From: Verrucomicrobiia bacterium
GTDB lineage: Bacteria > Verrucomicrobiota > Verrucomicrobiia > Limisphaerales > DASXHY01
NCBI GenBank assembly: GCA_035629175.1
Contig: DASPIL010000091.1
Span: 112,875 to 176,874 of the forward strand
Direction: 5' to 3'
Length of the DNA: 64,000 nt
Below are positions 1-8,820 of this stretch, one piece after another. The notes under the pieces were generated by a model. It ran no database searches. It was given only the letters and a program-made list of their open reading frames with translations, and was not told the origin of the DNA. Made by a program: the position numbers and the translations under genes. Each line of letters starts with the position of its first letter. Position 1 is the stretch's first letter.

Positions 1-423
1 CGCCACCGTGCCGCCTGCGCTTTCCACCGCGCGGCGTTCGTCCTGGTTGATCGTTTCCAATGTGTAATCGCCGCCCTTGACGTAAACATCCGGTTGCGCG
101 CGCATGAGGAATTCCGTGGCAGTTTTTTCGGGGAAGACGCAGACGCCGCTGACACTTTCCAGCGCGGCGAGGACGATGGCGCGATCGGATTCGGAGTTGA
201 CCGGACGCGAAGGACCTTTCAACTCGCGGACGGACGCATCGGCGTTCAGCCCGATCAGCAGGGCATCGCCAAGGTCCCGGGCCATTGCGAGATAGGTGAC
301 ATGGCCTGGATGCAGAATATCGAAGCAGCCGTTTGTGACGACGAGTTTCCTGCCCGCGTGACGCAACTGCTGGCGCCAGCCAGGAAGCTGCGCCGCGGTA
401 AGGATCTTCGCCTGAAATTGCAC
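1..423 (-). CDS. rfaE2: D-glycero-beta-D-manno-heptose 1-phosphate adenylyltransferase (partial, C-terminus off the window)
   Basis: The minus strand reads an open frame across the left edge whose product contains VVTNGCFDILHPGH followed by VTYLAMARDLGDALLIGLN. This is the nucleotide-binding signature of the RfaE2/HldE-C cytidylyltransferase-like family, with the HxGH motif written HPGH. Further on, SRPVNSESDRAIVLAAL and VYVKGGDYT also match the family. The enzyme makes ADP-heptose from heptose 1-phosphate for the LPS inner core. A GTG at 423 gives an N-terminus (QFQAKILTAAQLPGW) of the usual length, but no good ribosome binding site is visible, so the start is uncertain. The frame stays open at base 1, so the 3' end is missing. 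A sugar-kinase (RfaE1) domain is not fused in front. gmhA at 28358 acts in the same pathway. Confidence 0.88.
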   Translation of the reverse strand, partial: MQFQAKILTAAQLPGWRQQLRHAGRKLVVTNGCFDILHPGHVTYLAMARDLGDALLIGLNADASVRELKGPSRPVNSESDRAIVLAALESVSGVCVFPEKTATEFLMRAQPDVYVKGGDYTLETINQDERRAVESAGGTVA

Positions 424-757
424 GGGCGCAGTGTGTCCGAGGTGCCGCCCCAGCGCAACCGTACGAGTTCGGAAGGAGATTACCCGTCTCGCACGCGGTG
501 AACGTGGATGAATACGGATTCAAAGGGAAAACAGGTTTCCGCGAATTCCACGAATTTGCGCGAATCGAAGAGAGGAACTTTAACCACGGATGAACACGGA
601 TCTGAAGAAAAGTGCGGAACCGATAAAAGCTGAAAACTGAAGCCATACTGGACAGGACAACCAGCCCCGCAGGAATATCCGTCAGCCAGCATTGAGCTTT
701 AAGCCGACCCTGCGCAATGCGTTTCGACAGCGTTGCGGGAGTGGCTTAGGTTGGGGC
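424..757. repeat. Intergenic region with two copies of a CACGGATGAACACGGAT-like repeat
   Basis: About 330 bases without a convincing gene between the heptose gene and the membrane protein gene. Two near copies of one motif lie at 501-521 (aacgtggatgaatacggat) and 582-602 (aaccacggatgaacacggat). Between them, at about 540-568, is a phrase built on repeated GCGAATT/CGAATTT units. The pattern resembles dispersed non-coding repeats of large environmental genomes. A promoter for the gene at 758 should also lie here, but none can be picked by eye. Confidence 0.5.
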
Positions 758-1915
758 ATGGAAACCACCGTTGATCAGATCCAGGGACTGGAACGGAAGC
801 CCGCAAACACCCCGCTGCGCTACAGTGGCGAAGTTGTTTATATCTACGCCTTCGACGTCGCGTACGAAATGTCGCGCCAGCCCGTGAGGGAATTGCTGGG
901 CCAGCCCGTGGCGCAGTTTGTCGTGGATGCCAGCAAGCGGAGTCCGCGGCAGCTCTTTTTTTATCGGCCTCAAATGGTCCGACTCCCGCCGCTGGAACGG
1001 ATTGGCCCTGGCGGACCGGTGCGTGCCGAGTGCGTGGTCAAACTCCTTCCCGTCGGCGCCATCAGCATCACAATGCGCGTGCCGTTTGAGGTCGATCGCA
1101 TCGATGACCTCATTCGATTCCACGACCTTCAGTTCAGCAACGGGTCCCTGCACGAGGAAGTGCGGCGGCTGGCAGAGGAGGTGCGCCGCGAATTGTCGCC
1201 TTACTTTGTGCGCCCCATTGAGCGGATCGTGGAGGAGGAGGCGTACACGGTGTTCTGCATCGAATCACCGAAAATTGACGACGCGCGGCGCATCAACGCT
1301 GAGCAATGGTGGCGCACGCATCGGCGCGCGGTGGCGTCGCTGCTCACACAGGGACCTGACGTGGATCATCTCTCGCGGCAGGAAGCGGACGAATCGACGG
1401 GGCGTTACCTCAGTTATTACGAGCACGACCTGGTGGTGATTGACTGGGATGCGGCATTGATCATGGACGAGCGGAAACACTTCGATGAAACGCTCTACAT
1501 CATGGAACTCGCCAATCTGCAGCTGGCAGAGCTCGAGGCCTATGACCGCATTCTGGACGATTCATTGGAGCGTTCGTATCGCGATCTCAGCACGCGCTCG
1601 ACCCGCGGGCGTTCTGCGACGCTGAAGGATCTGCGCGAGCTGCGTGTGGATCTGGCGCGGTTCAATGACGAGCTGTCGAACATCACGAAGTTCTTCGGCG
1701 ACTGGCATCTCGCGCGCATCTACGAGAACATTGCCGCACGATTTCACCTCGCCGACTGGCACAAGACGCTCGATCGAAAGTTGCAAACGCTGGACGACCT
1801 CTATCAGATGCTGAGCCACGATCGAACGAACCGCTGGATGTTGATCCTGGAGGCGACGATCGTCCTGCTGTTCATCATCGACTTGATCGTGCTGTTCATG
1901 GGCCTGCAGAAATGA
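758..1915 (+). CDS. RMD1/DUF155-like membrane-anchored protein
   Basis: A 385-residue protein of unknown function. The ATG at 758 is preferred because it follows a short purine-rich stretch; an in-frame TTG at 692 would add 22 residues of poor composition. The N-terminal part contains a YIYAFDVAYEM stretch. The centre has SYYEHDLVVIDWDAALI, and the C-terminal half is a long charged helical region (about residues 245-355). A single hydrophobic helix near the C-terminus (about 362-382, ILEATIVLLFIIDLIVLF) is followed by only a few residues. This order resembles the RMD1/Sif3 (DUF155) family, whose members end in a coiled region and a terminal membrane anchor. The family call is by overall pattern only. 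The gene converges on the NtrC-type regulator with 8 bases between the stops. Confidence 0.6.
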   Translation: METTVDQIQGLERKPANTPLRYSGEVVYIYAFDVAYEMSRQPVRELLGQPVAQFVVDASKRSPRQLFFYRPQMVRLPPLERIGPGGPVRAECVVKLLPVGAISITMRVPFEVDRIDDLIRFHDLQFSNGSLHEEVRRLAEEVRRELSPYFVRPIERIVEEEAYTVFCIESPKIDDARRINAEQWWRTHRRAVASLLTQGPDVDHLSRQEADESTGRYLSYYEHDLVVIDWDAALIMDERKHFDETLYIMELANLQLAELEAYDRILDDSLERSYRDLSTRSTRGRSATLKDLRELRVDLARFNDELSNITKFFGDWHLARIYENIAARFHLADWHKTLDRKLQTLDDLYQMLSHDRTNRWMLILEATIVLLFIIDLIVLFMGLQK

Positions 1916-1923
1916 GGGCGGGT

Positions 1924-3357
1924 TCACCCCGGTTCAGGACCGTTGGTTGAACCGGGATGCAGGCCGAACTCGCTGAGCTTTTCGCGCATTTTCAATCGCG
2001 TGACTCCAAGCCACCGCGCGGCCTTGGCCTGGTTCCCCTGGGCAAGCTGGATTGCCTGGCGAAACAATTCAGGTTCCATTTCGCCAATCATCATGGAATA
2101 GGCGTTCTCGGCTTCGCCGCGTTGCACGCGATCGAGGAGGTCGGCCACGTAGGCCGTGTGAGTCTGGCTGCCGGCCGCTGGCGGTTTGCGGTCGCGATTC
2201 ACCACCTGTTGGACGTGCTCGAGGCTGATGCCGAACGGCCGCGCCATGAGCATCGCGCGGCGCACCACGTTTTCAAGTTCCCGCACGTTGCCGGGCCACG
2301 GCTGGGTTTGCAGCCAGGCAATTGCATCGGGTTGAATGGACGATGACTCCATTCCGAGTTCGCGCGCGTAGCGGCTGATGAAAAACTTCACGAGCTCTGG
2401 AATGTCTTCCACACGCTCGGACAGGGCTGGGAGGGTGATCGTCACCACGCTGAGCCGATAAAGCAGATCTTCCCGGAATTCGCCTTCCTGGATTGCGGCT
2501 TCCAAATTCCTGTGCGTTGCCGCGAGCACGCGGACATCGACGCTGATGACCTCATCGCCTCCCAGCCGCTGGAAGGATTTTTCCTGCAGCACCCGCAGCA
2601 GCTTTGCCTGTGTGTTGGGCGCAAGGTCTCCGATCTCATCCAGGAAAATGGTCCCGTTTTGCGCCTGTTCAAAGCGTCCGATGCGGCGTGTGTGCGCTCC
2701 ACTGAAGCTTCCGCGTTCGTGTCCGAACAGCTCGCTTTCCAGCAGCGTCTCGGGAATGGCGGCGCAATTCACGGCGATGAACGGCTCGCTGGCGCGATTG
2801 CTGTGCTGATAGATCGCCCGCGCGATCAGTTCCTTGCCAGTGCCCGTGGCACCGCGAATCAGGACCGTAACGGGCGTTGCCGCGACCCGCCCAATCTCCT
2901 TGTAAATGTTCTGCATCACGCGGCTGGTTCCCACGATCGCGCGCGGGGAACTCCGTGCCTCGCCGATCTCGATGGATTCCGACATGCGGCGCGAGCTCGC
3001 GACGGTTGCTGCCGCGAGATCGAGCAGTTCATCCGCTTCAAACGGCTTCACGAGGTATTCGCACGCGCCGAGTTTCATCGCCTCGATCGCTGTTTCCGTG
3101 GTGCCATGGGCGGTCATCATGATGATCGGAAGCTTGGGCTTCGCGGCGTGCAGCTTCGCAATCAGTTCCAGGCCGCTGAGGCCCGGAAGACGCAGGTCCG
3201 TGATGACGAGGTCGCAGTTGCGCTGCTTTGCCTGCTCGAGGCCGTCATCACCGCGCCGCGCAATGGTCACGTCATAGCCTTCGGCAGACAGGACATTGTG
3301 CAGAGCCGACGCGGTGCTGGGGTCATCCTCGATTAGGACTATGTTCGCTTGCTTCAT
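1924..3357 (-). CDS. NtrC-family sigma-54-dependent response regulator
   Basis: A 477-residue three-domain regulator. Residues 1-120 are a receiver (acidic pair D11/D12, phosphoacceptor D54 in VITDLRLPG, K104 in LVKPF). Residues about 140-370 are a sigma-54 AAA+ domain with Walker A GATGTGKE (169-176) and Walker B GTIFLDEIG (235-243). The C-terminus carries a Fis-type helix-turn-helix (AKAARWLGVTRLKMREKL). The sigma-54 contact loop reads GSFSGA (216-221) instead of GAFTGA. The ATG at 3357 is chosen over a TTG two codons upstream. The start overlaps the 3' end of the histidine kinase gene by 35 bases, so the two are co-transcribed and probably translationally coupled. It would activate sigma-54 promoters when phosphorylated by that kinase; the target genes cannot be told from the sequence. 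Confidence 0.95.
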   Translation of the reverse strand: MKQANIVLIEDDPSTASALHNVLSAEGYDVTIARRGDDGLEQAKQRNCDLVITDLRLPGLSGLELIAKLHAAKPKLPIIMMTAHGTTETAIEAMKLGACEYLVKPFEADELLDLAAATVASSRRMSESIEIGEARSSPRAIVGTSRVMQNIYKEIGRVAATPVTVLIRGATGTGKELIARAIYQHSNRASEPFIAVNCAAIPETLLESELFGHERGSFSGAHTRRIGRFEQAQNGTIFLDEIGDLAPNTQAKLLRVLQEKSFQRLGGDEVISVDVRVLAATHRNLEAAIQEGEFREDLLYRLSVVTITLPALSERVEDIPELVKFFISRYARELGMESSSIQPDAIAWLQTQPWPGNVRELENVVRRAMLMARPFGISLEHVQQVVNRDRKPPAAGSQTHTAYVADLLDRVQRGEAENAYSMMIGEMEPELFRQAIQLAQGNQAKAARWLGVTRLKMREKLSEFGLHPGSTNGPEPG

Positions 3358-4798
3358 TTTCAAGGCCTGGCAAGACCACCTCGAACGTGGTGCCGTAGTT
3401 CAGTTCGGTTTCGTAGCGCAGAATGCCGCCGTGCTTCTCGACGATGCGTGCCGAGATGGCGAGGCCAAGTCCTGTTCCACCTTCCTTCGTGGTGAAGAAC
3501 GGGTCAAAGAGCCGAGCCTCGACTTCAGGCGGAATGCCGTTGCCCGAGTCGGCCACTGCCAGTATCACGACAGAGCGGTTGCGTCCCTCGAGTTCATCGG
3601 TGCCCCGGCTGATGCGCAAGGTAACCGTCCCATTGCGGCCAATATTTTCAGCCGAGTTCTGCACGAGATTGATCAGCACCTGTTTGATCTGCTGCGCGTC
3701 GGCATACACCTCCACATTCTCGTCTGCTTCCAGCTTGAGTTCTATGGCGGACTTTTCCAATTGCGTCCGGAATAGCTCGTGGACGCCGCGGGCGATCTGG
3801 ATGGCGGAGATTTTGGCGAGGCGCGGTTCCGACGGCCGCGCGAATTGCAGGAAGTCCTGGACGATCCGCTCCAGGCGGTTGATTTCGTTGCCGATGATGG
3901 CGGCGTCCTCGTGCTGCGCAACGGCCGGCAGTGATTTGCGCAGGCTGAACAGGCGGAACTTGATTGCGGTGAGAGGATTCCGGATTTCGTGCGCAACGCC
4001 TGATGCAAGGATTCCCAGCGAGGCGAGCTTCTCCTGGCGTTCAATGATCGTCTCGCTCTCGCTTAAGCCGACGCGCAATGGCGCGATCATCCCGCGGTAG
4101 ACCAGGAGAGCGAGCGCGATGGCGAGCCCGAGGATCAGGGCGGAACACAGCTTGAGCAAGCGCTGATGGTTGATCAATGTGCGCTGGGTTTCATCGAGGA
4201 ATTCGCTGAAGCCCTGCCGTTGTGCCTTCACCAGGTTGTCGCACAATGGAAACACGCTGCTCGAAATCTCCCGCACCTTCCGGTACAGCGCCTCAAACCG
4301 GATTTCTTCGTCCTCGGGAACAGCCGACGTTTGCGCGAGCACCTCCATCGCATTCGTGACGTAACGGTCGTATTCGGCTTCGGCCTGCTTCAAAATTTCA
4401 AGTTGCCGCGAAACCTGCAGGCTTTTGAGAAGCTGCACGTCGACCATCTGATCGAGGTGAAAGCGGTTGGTCTCGATCCACAATTTCAACTCGCCCGCTT
4501 CATCAGTGAAGGCGCTGCGCAGCAGGGGATCGCGCGAAACGCCGTGCTGCAGGAGTTTGTCATTCAGGCTGCGGATGGCGCCGCGGAGATGCACGCCCAG
4601 GTAGAAGCTCTCGCTTTTCACCGCGGCGTGCTCCTTCTGAAGTTTGTCAAGCTGGCTCCAGAGGCTGCGGGTGATCCACGAAAGAAGAATGGTTCCGCAT
4701 GCCACGACGAGCATGAAGCCGACAAACCGGATTTTCACCTGCGGCACGAGCCGGGTGATTCTCCGGAACCCACCAGTGGAATGATTTGTTCCTGTCAT
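3323..4798 (-). CDS. Membrane sensor histidine kinase (NtrB/AtoS type)
   Basis: A 491-residue kinase that partners the NtrC-type regulator encoded just downstream. Two membrane helices (about 23-43 and 215-236) bracket a periplasmic, largely helical sensor region of about 170 residues without a recognisable ligand fold. The HisKA domain contains GVAHEIRNPLTAIK with the phosphoacceptor H270. The HATPase domain shows NLVQNSAEN (N box), ADSGNGIP (G1), FDPFFTTKEGGTGLGLAI (F and G2) and a GTTFEVVLPG end. The ATG at 4798 gives a short cytosolic tail before the first helix. The upstream gap of 138 bases to a divergent CheY-like regulator (start 4937) must hold promoters for both; it contains TTTACAG at 4805-4811. 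Confidence 0.94.
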   Translation of the reverse strand: MTGTNHSTGGFRRITRLVPQVKIRFVGFMLVVACGTILLSWITRSLWSQLDKLQKEHAAVKSESFYLGVHLRGAIRSLNDKLLQHGVSRDPLLRSAFTDEAGELKLWIETNRFHLDQMVDVQLLKSLQVSRQLEILKQAEAEYDRYVTNAMEVLAQTSAVPEDEEIRFEALYRKVREISSSVFPLCDNLVKAQRQGFSEFLDETQRTLINHQRLLKLCSALILGLAIALALLVYRGMIAPLRVGLSESETIIERQEKLASLGILASGVAHEIRNPLTAIKFRLFSLRKSLPAVAQHEDAAIIGNEINRLERIVQDFLQFARPSEPRLAKISAIQIARGVHELFRTQLEKSAIELKLEADENVEVYADAQQIKQVLINLVQNSAENIGRNGTVTLRISRGTDELEGRNRSVVILAVADSGNGIPPEVEARLFDPFFTTKEGGTGLGLAISARIVEKHGGILRYETELNYGTTFEVVLPGLENEASEHSPNRG

Positions 4799-4936
4799 CC
4801 TGATTTTACAGAGGGCGTTTCAATGATTTTCCCCGGGACAGCCAATTACTTCGCCCCGTCCGGACGTTGTTGGCACGCCGTGTGCCAATAAGATCGCACG
4901 CCATCGTAAAGACACGATGGCTCGAATAGAAGAGTT

Positions 4937-5362
4937 ATGAAGAAACGAATATTGATGGTCGACGACGACGAGTCGGTCAGGGAATCGCTCAGGCGCATCC
5001 TCGAGGACGCTGGCTACGATGTGACGCTGGCGGTCGATGGAAACGACGGCGAGGCCCGGCTTGCGTCGGGTGCGTTCGACCTGACGATTCTCGATTTGAA
5101 CATGCCGGGGCGCGATGGGTGGGATGTTCTTGGAGCGGCCAGTGCTGCCTATCCGATGATGCCGGTCATCATCGTGACGGGGATGTTTGATCAGCTGGAT
5201 TCAACGGTTTTTCCTGGCGTCGCGGCCCTGCTGAAGAAGCCGATCGATGTGCCGCCGTTGATGAAAGCGATCGAGGGCGCGCTGAGTGAAACCTTTGAAC
5301 AACGCCTCGGAAGGGCGACGGCAGCGCGGCACGTGGAACCCTGGACACGCGTCGGAGGATGA
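4937..5362 (+). CDS. Single-domain CheY-like response regulator
   Basis: A 141-residue receiver with no output domain. It has the acidic pocket MVDDDES, the phosphoacceptor D53 in ILDLNMPG, the switch residue T in IIVTGMF, and the lysine in LLKKPID. About 20 extra residues after the last helix have no clear role. It is divergent from the histidine kinase at 4798, which makes that kinase a possible phosphodonor. Its stop overlaps the next start by 4 bases (ATGA), so it is co-transcribed with the small membrane protein and possibly with the trehalose gene. Confidence 0.92.
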   Translation: MKKRILMVDDDESVRESLRRILEDAGYDVTLAVDGNDGEARLASGAFDLTILDLNMPGRDGWDVLGAASAAYPMMPVIIVTGMFDQLDSTVFPGVAALLKKPIDVPPLMKAIEGALSETFEQRLGRATAARHVEPWTRVGG

Positions 5363-5649
5363 GCCGGTTTTCGGACATGGCGGTCTTGTTTCACGGCCTG
5401 ATTGGTCTTTGCGCAGGCTGGCTGTATGGAGCGCAGACCGGCTGGGTCGCGGGCCTGATCGCCGCGCCGTTGGGCTGCACTGCGGGGCTGCTCGCCGGAT
5501 TCCTGATCAGCCGGACGCCGCAGGCGTTTCGCCTCATGGTCCGGAATATTCCGCCCAAACATCGGTTGCTGGCGACGGTATTCGCGCTGAGCAGCGTCGG
5601 TTTGGGCATCGCTTTCTGGTCGGCCTGCATCAATTGTGCAAGCCAGTAA
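5359..5649 (+). CDS. Small membrane protein, hypothetical
   Basis: A 96-residue hydrophobic protein that starts inside the stop of the preceding response regulator gene (ATGA overlap). It has three likely membrane segments: about 8-28 (VLFHGLIGLCAGWLYG), 30-50 (VAGLIAAPLGCTAGLLAGFL) and 70-90 (LATVFALSSVGLGIAFW). It is rich in glycine and ends CINCASQ, giving a closely spaced cysteine pair at the C-terminus. I do not recognise the family. It lies 16 bases before the trehalose-phosphate synthase start, so the three genes probably form one transcript. Confidence 0.75.
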   Translation: MSRFSDMAVLFHGLIGLCAGWLYGAQTGWVAGLIAAPLGCTAGLLAGFLISRTPQAFRLMVRNIPPKHRLLATVFALSSVGLGIAFWSACINCASQ

Positions 5650-5665
5650 TTTTCGGGTTTTTTTT

Positions 5666-7930
5666 ATGCGAATAATCATTGTTTCCAATCGTCTGCCGTT
5701 CACGGTTTCCATGGAGGAAGGCCAGCCGCAGTTCCGGATGAGTCCGGGCGGGCTGACCACGGGGTTGTGGAGTTTCCTGGAGCGAATGGCGATCGACCCG
5801 GGAAAAGGTTGCGAATTTGTGTGGATGGGCTGGCCGGGAGCGAGCGTCGCACCTGAGCACGTGGACGCGGTGCGGGCGCATGGCGAACAATTTCGCGCGG
5901 CGCCGGTTTTTCTTTCCGAAAACAGCGCGGACCGTTTCTATCACGGGTTCTGCAACAAGACCCTCTGGCCGCTGTTCCATTATTTTCCGAGCGTGACGCA
6001 GTACGAGGAGGAGGACTGGCAGAATTACCAGAGCGTGAACGCCACCTTCGCCGAGGCGCTGCTGCAGATTCTGCGGCCCGATGACATCGTCTGGGTTCAT
6101 GATTACCAGCTCATGCTTCTGCCGCGGCTGATCCGGAATCATTTTCCTGAAATGCCGATTGGCTTTTTTCTGCACATCCCGTTTCCGTCGTTTGAAGTGT
6201 TTCGACTGCTGCCGCGGCTTTGGCGGGCTGAATTGCTGGAAGGCGTGCTCGGGGCAAATCTGGTTGGGTTCCACACGCACGATTACACGCGGGACTTCCT
6301 CACATCGGTCATGCGGACACTTGGCTACGAACACCAGCTCGGCAGCCTCAGCCTGAGGGATCGCGTTGTGAAGGTGGACACCTTCCCGATGGGCATCGAT
6401 TTCGAACGCTTCGCCCAGGCAGCGTGCTCGCGCGAAACGGAAAACCAGGTGGCCGAACTGCGGGCCCGCTCTTCCGCGCAGCGCCTCATCTTCTCGGTCG
6501 ACCGGCTCGATTATACGAAGGGCATCATCAATCGCCTGCGCGGTTACGAGATGTTCCTTAAACGCAATCCGCAATGGCACGGCAAGGTTCTGTTTGTTGT
6601 CTCGGTTGCGCCCTCACGCATTGGCGTGGACAGCTACCGCGCGATGAAGCAGGAGATTGAGGAGACCGTCGGACGGATTGTGGGCGCGTATGGCACAGTG
6701 AACTGGACGCCCCTCGTTTACCAATACCGCAACCTTTCATTCAACGAAATCGTTGCGCTCTATCGCGCCTGCGATGTTGCACTGATCACCCCGCTGCGGG
6801 ACGGAATGAACCTGGTTGCAAAGGAATTCGTAGCATCGCGTCCAGACCAGACGGGTGTCTTGATTCTGAGCGAGATGGCGGGCGCCGCCAAGGAAATGGG
6901 CGAGGCCCTGATTGTGAATCCGTTCCACAGTGACGACTTCGCGCGGGCGCTCGAGCAGGCGCTGACCATGCCCGTGGAGGAACAGGTGAAGCGCAACCAG
7001 GTGCTGCAGGATCGGTTGCGCCGCTACGACGTGAACCGCTGGGCGGATGAATTTATCCAGGCGACGCTGGTGTCGCAAAAAACCGAGGCGGCCCGGCGCG
7101 CGCGAACATTGAACGGGCGGGCGCAGATTGGGTTGGTTCAGCAGTATCGCGCCACATCCCGGCGAGCGCTCCTTTTGGATTACGACGGCACGCTCGTGCC
7201 GTTTGCCGACAACCCCAAAGCTGCGCGGCCGGACGCGGAGTTGCTGGACATCATCAGCGCGCTCGCAGCCGAACCGGCGAACGAGGTTGCCATCGTGAGC
7301 GGCCGTCCCCGCGTGGACCTGGAGGAATGGTTTGGATCGTTTCCAATTTCGCTCATTGCCGAGCACGGGATGTGGTTGCGAGCGCGCGGCGGCGAGTGGC
7401 GTGTGCTCCGGCCCGTATCGATCGACTGGAAGGAGCGCGTCAGGCCGATCCTGCAGTTGTATGTTGACCGGCTTCCCGGAGCGCTGCTTGAGGAGAAGGA
7501 ATATTCTCTTGCGTGGCACTATCGCCGCGCTGATCCCGAGCAGGCTTCGCTGCGCGCGCAGGAGTTGATGGATGACCTTTCAGGCTACACGCGCAATATT
7601 GACGTGCAGGTGCTCGAAGGAAACAAGGTGATCGAAATCCGCAACACGGGTGTGAACAAGGGAACGGCGGCCCTGGAATGGCTGGGCAACCAGGCATCGG
7701 ACTTCATCCTGGGTGTCGGCGATGACTGGACGGATGAGGATCTCTTCCGCGCGCTGCCGCCGCCTGCGTGTTCCATTCGCGTGGGCATGGCGAAGACATC
7801 GGCTCAGTTCCATCTCGCCAGCCATGCCGCCGTTCGGCGGTTGCTGAAGGAATTCACCGAAGCACCGCGACGCAAGGAGACGCGCAAGATCCTGTTGCGG
7901 AACCCGGGGCCCGTGCAGCTGCTCGCGTAG
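5666..7930 (+). CDS. otsAB: Fused trehalose-6-phosphate synthase / trehalose-6-phosphate phosphatase
   Basis: A 754-residue bifunctional enzyme. Residues 1-470 are a GT20 glycosyltransferase (VSNRLPF near the N-terminus, VHDYQLMLLPRLIR, VDRLDYTKGI, LRDGMNLVAKEFVA) that makes trehalose 6-phosphate from UDP-glucose and glucose 6-phosphate. From about residue 490 a HAD phosphatase of the OtsB type begins, with the nucleophile motif LLLDYDGTLVPF near 503-514, VSGRPR, and GVGDDWTDEDLFRAL. One protein therefore makes and dephosphorylates the intermediate to trehalose, a compatible solute. Such fusions are known in plants and some bacteria. The ATG at 5666 is chosen because SNRLPF must be near the N-terminus; a TTG ten codons upstream is less likely. 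A strong hairpin terminator follows. Confidence 0.96.
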   Translation: MRIIIVSNRLPFTVSMEEGQPQFRMSPGGLTTGLWSFLERMAIDPGKGCEFVWMGWPGASVAPEHVDAVRAHGEQFRAAPVFLSENSADRFYHGFCNKTLWPLFHYFPSVTQYEEEDWQNYQSVNATFAEALLQILRPDDIVWVHDYQLMLLPRLIRNHFPEMPIGFFLHIPFPSFEVFRLLPRLWRAELLEGVLGANLVGFHTHDYTRDFLTSVMRTLGYEHQLGSLSLRDRVVKVDTFPMGIDFERFAQAACSRETENQVAELRARSSAQRLIFSVDRLDYTKGIINRLRGYEMFLKRNPQWHGKVLFVVSVAPSRIGVDSYRAMKQEIEETVGRIVGAYGTVNWTPLVYQYRNLSFNEIVALYRACDVALITPLRDGMNLVAKEFVASRPDQTGVLILSEMAGAAKEMGEALIVNPFHSDDFARALEQALTMPVEEQVKRNQVLQDRLRRYDVNRWADEFIQATLVSQKTEAARRARTLNGRAQIGLVQQYRATSRRALLLDYDGTLVPFADNPKAARPDAELLDIISALAAEPANEVAIVSGRPRVDLEEWFGSFPISLIAEHGMWLRARGGEWRVLRPVSIDWKERVRPILQLYVDRLPGALLEEKEYSLAWHYRRADPEQASLRAQELMDDLSGYTRNIDVQVLEGNKVIEIRNTGVNKGTAALEWLGNQASDFILGVGDDWTDEDLFRALPPPACSIRVGMAKTSAQFHLASHAAVRRLLKEFTEAPRRKETRKILLRNPGPVQLLA

Positions 7931-7972
7931 CCGAGCCGCGGAGGCTCAGGCTGGTTCAGCGTGGAACGTTCT

Positions 7973-8004
7973 CGGGCGCGTGGAAATGCCCACGCGCCCG
8001 TTTT
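7973..8004. terminator. Intrinsic terminator between convergent genes
   Basis: A perfect 11-bp inverted repeat (cgggcgcgtgg / ccacgcgcccg, 7973-7983 and 7990-8000) with a 6-base loop is followed by TTTT on the plus strand. It lies 43 bases after the trehalose gene stop and points the right way for it. On the minus strand there is no clear U-tract, so it serves the kduD side less well. Confidence 0.85.
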
Positions 8005-8034
8005 GACAGAACTCAAGCTGCATGAATGCCGCGC

Positions 8035-8796
8035 CTAGCGCGCGAGCCAGCCGCCATCGACAGCAATCGTGTAGCCGGTCACGTAATCCGATGCGGCAGA
8101 GGCAAGGAACACAAGGGCTCCCTGCAGATCCTGCGGTTCGCCCCAGCGGCCCGCGGGAATGCGTCCGAGAATCTCTGCACTGCGGGAAGCGTCTGCGCGA
8201 AGCGGAGCGGTGTTGTCTGTGGCCATGTAGCCGGGGGCAACGGCGTTGACGTTGATGCGGTGCGGCGCGAGCTCCGTGGCGAACAGCTTGGTCAATCCCA
8301 TCACCGCGCTCTTGCTCGCGGTGTATGACGGCACGCGGATGCCGCCCTGGAACGAGAGCATTGAGGCGATGTTGATGATTTTTCCGCCACGACCCTGGGC
8401 CACCATCTGACGGCCCACGGCCTGGGTCAGGAAGAACACCATGTCCTGGTTGATCTTGATGACTTCGTCCCAGTCCTTTTCCGAGAATTCCAGAACGGGT
8501 GCGCGCCGGATGATGCCCGCGTTGTTCAGGAGGATGTCGATCCCGCCCAGTTCCTTGACGACGGCATCAGCGACTTTTTGTGCGCTCGCCCGTTCCATCA
8601 GGTTGGCCGGGACTTCGCACGCGCGGCGTCCGAGCGCCCGCACCTTGGCGGCGGTTTCCTCCGTGCTGATGACATCGACGATTGCTACATCAGCGCCGGC
8701 TTCGGCGAATCCGACGGCCGCAGCCTGTCCGAGTCCACGTCCCGCTCCCGTCACCACCGCCACTTTTCCGTCCAGTTTGAATTTTTCGAGTATCAT
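8035..8796 (-). CDS. kduD: KduD-like 2-deoxy-D-gluconate 3-dehydrogenase (SDR family)
   Basis: A 253-residue classical short-chain dehydrogenase with the cofactor motif TGAGRGLG, the NNAG stretch at about residue 90, the catalytic Ser in INIASMLS, and YTASK for Tyr-Lys. VSSYTASK-like and GYMATDNTAPLRAD segments and the end VDGGWLAR fit KduD. KduD reduces 2,5-diketo-3-deoxygluconate to 2-keto-3-deoxygluconate in the degradation of unsaturated uronates from pectin, alginate or glycosaminoglycans. The assignment within the large SDR family is supported by kduI 24 bases upstream on the same strand. It is the last gene of the five-gene lut-kdu unit. Confidence 0.9.
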   Translation of the reverse strand: MILEKFKLDGKVAVVTGAGRGLGQAAAVGFAEAGADVAIVDVISTEETAAKVRALGRRACEVPANLMERASAQKVADAVVKELGGIDILLNNAGIIRRAPVLEFSEKDWDEVIKINQDMVFFLTQAVGRQMVAQGRGGKIINIASMLSFQGGIRVPSYTASKSAVMGLTKLFATELAPHRINVNAVAPGYMATDNTAPLRADASRSAEILGRIPAGRWGEPQDLQGALVFLASAASDYVTGYTIAVDGGWLAR

Positions 8797-8820
8797 AAAT
8801 TGATCAATGTTCGCAGCCTG

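Noticed and set aside
5630..6580. Minus-strand open frame of 316 codons
   Set aside because: It is antisense to the trehalose-phosphate synthase domain and has no family features.
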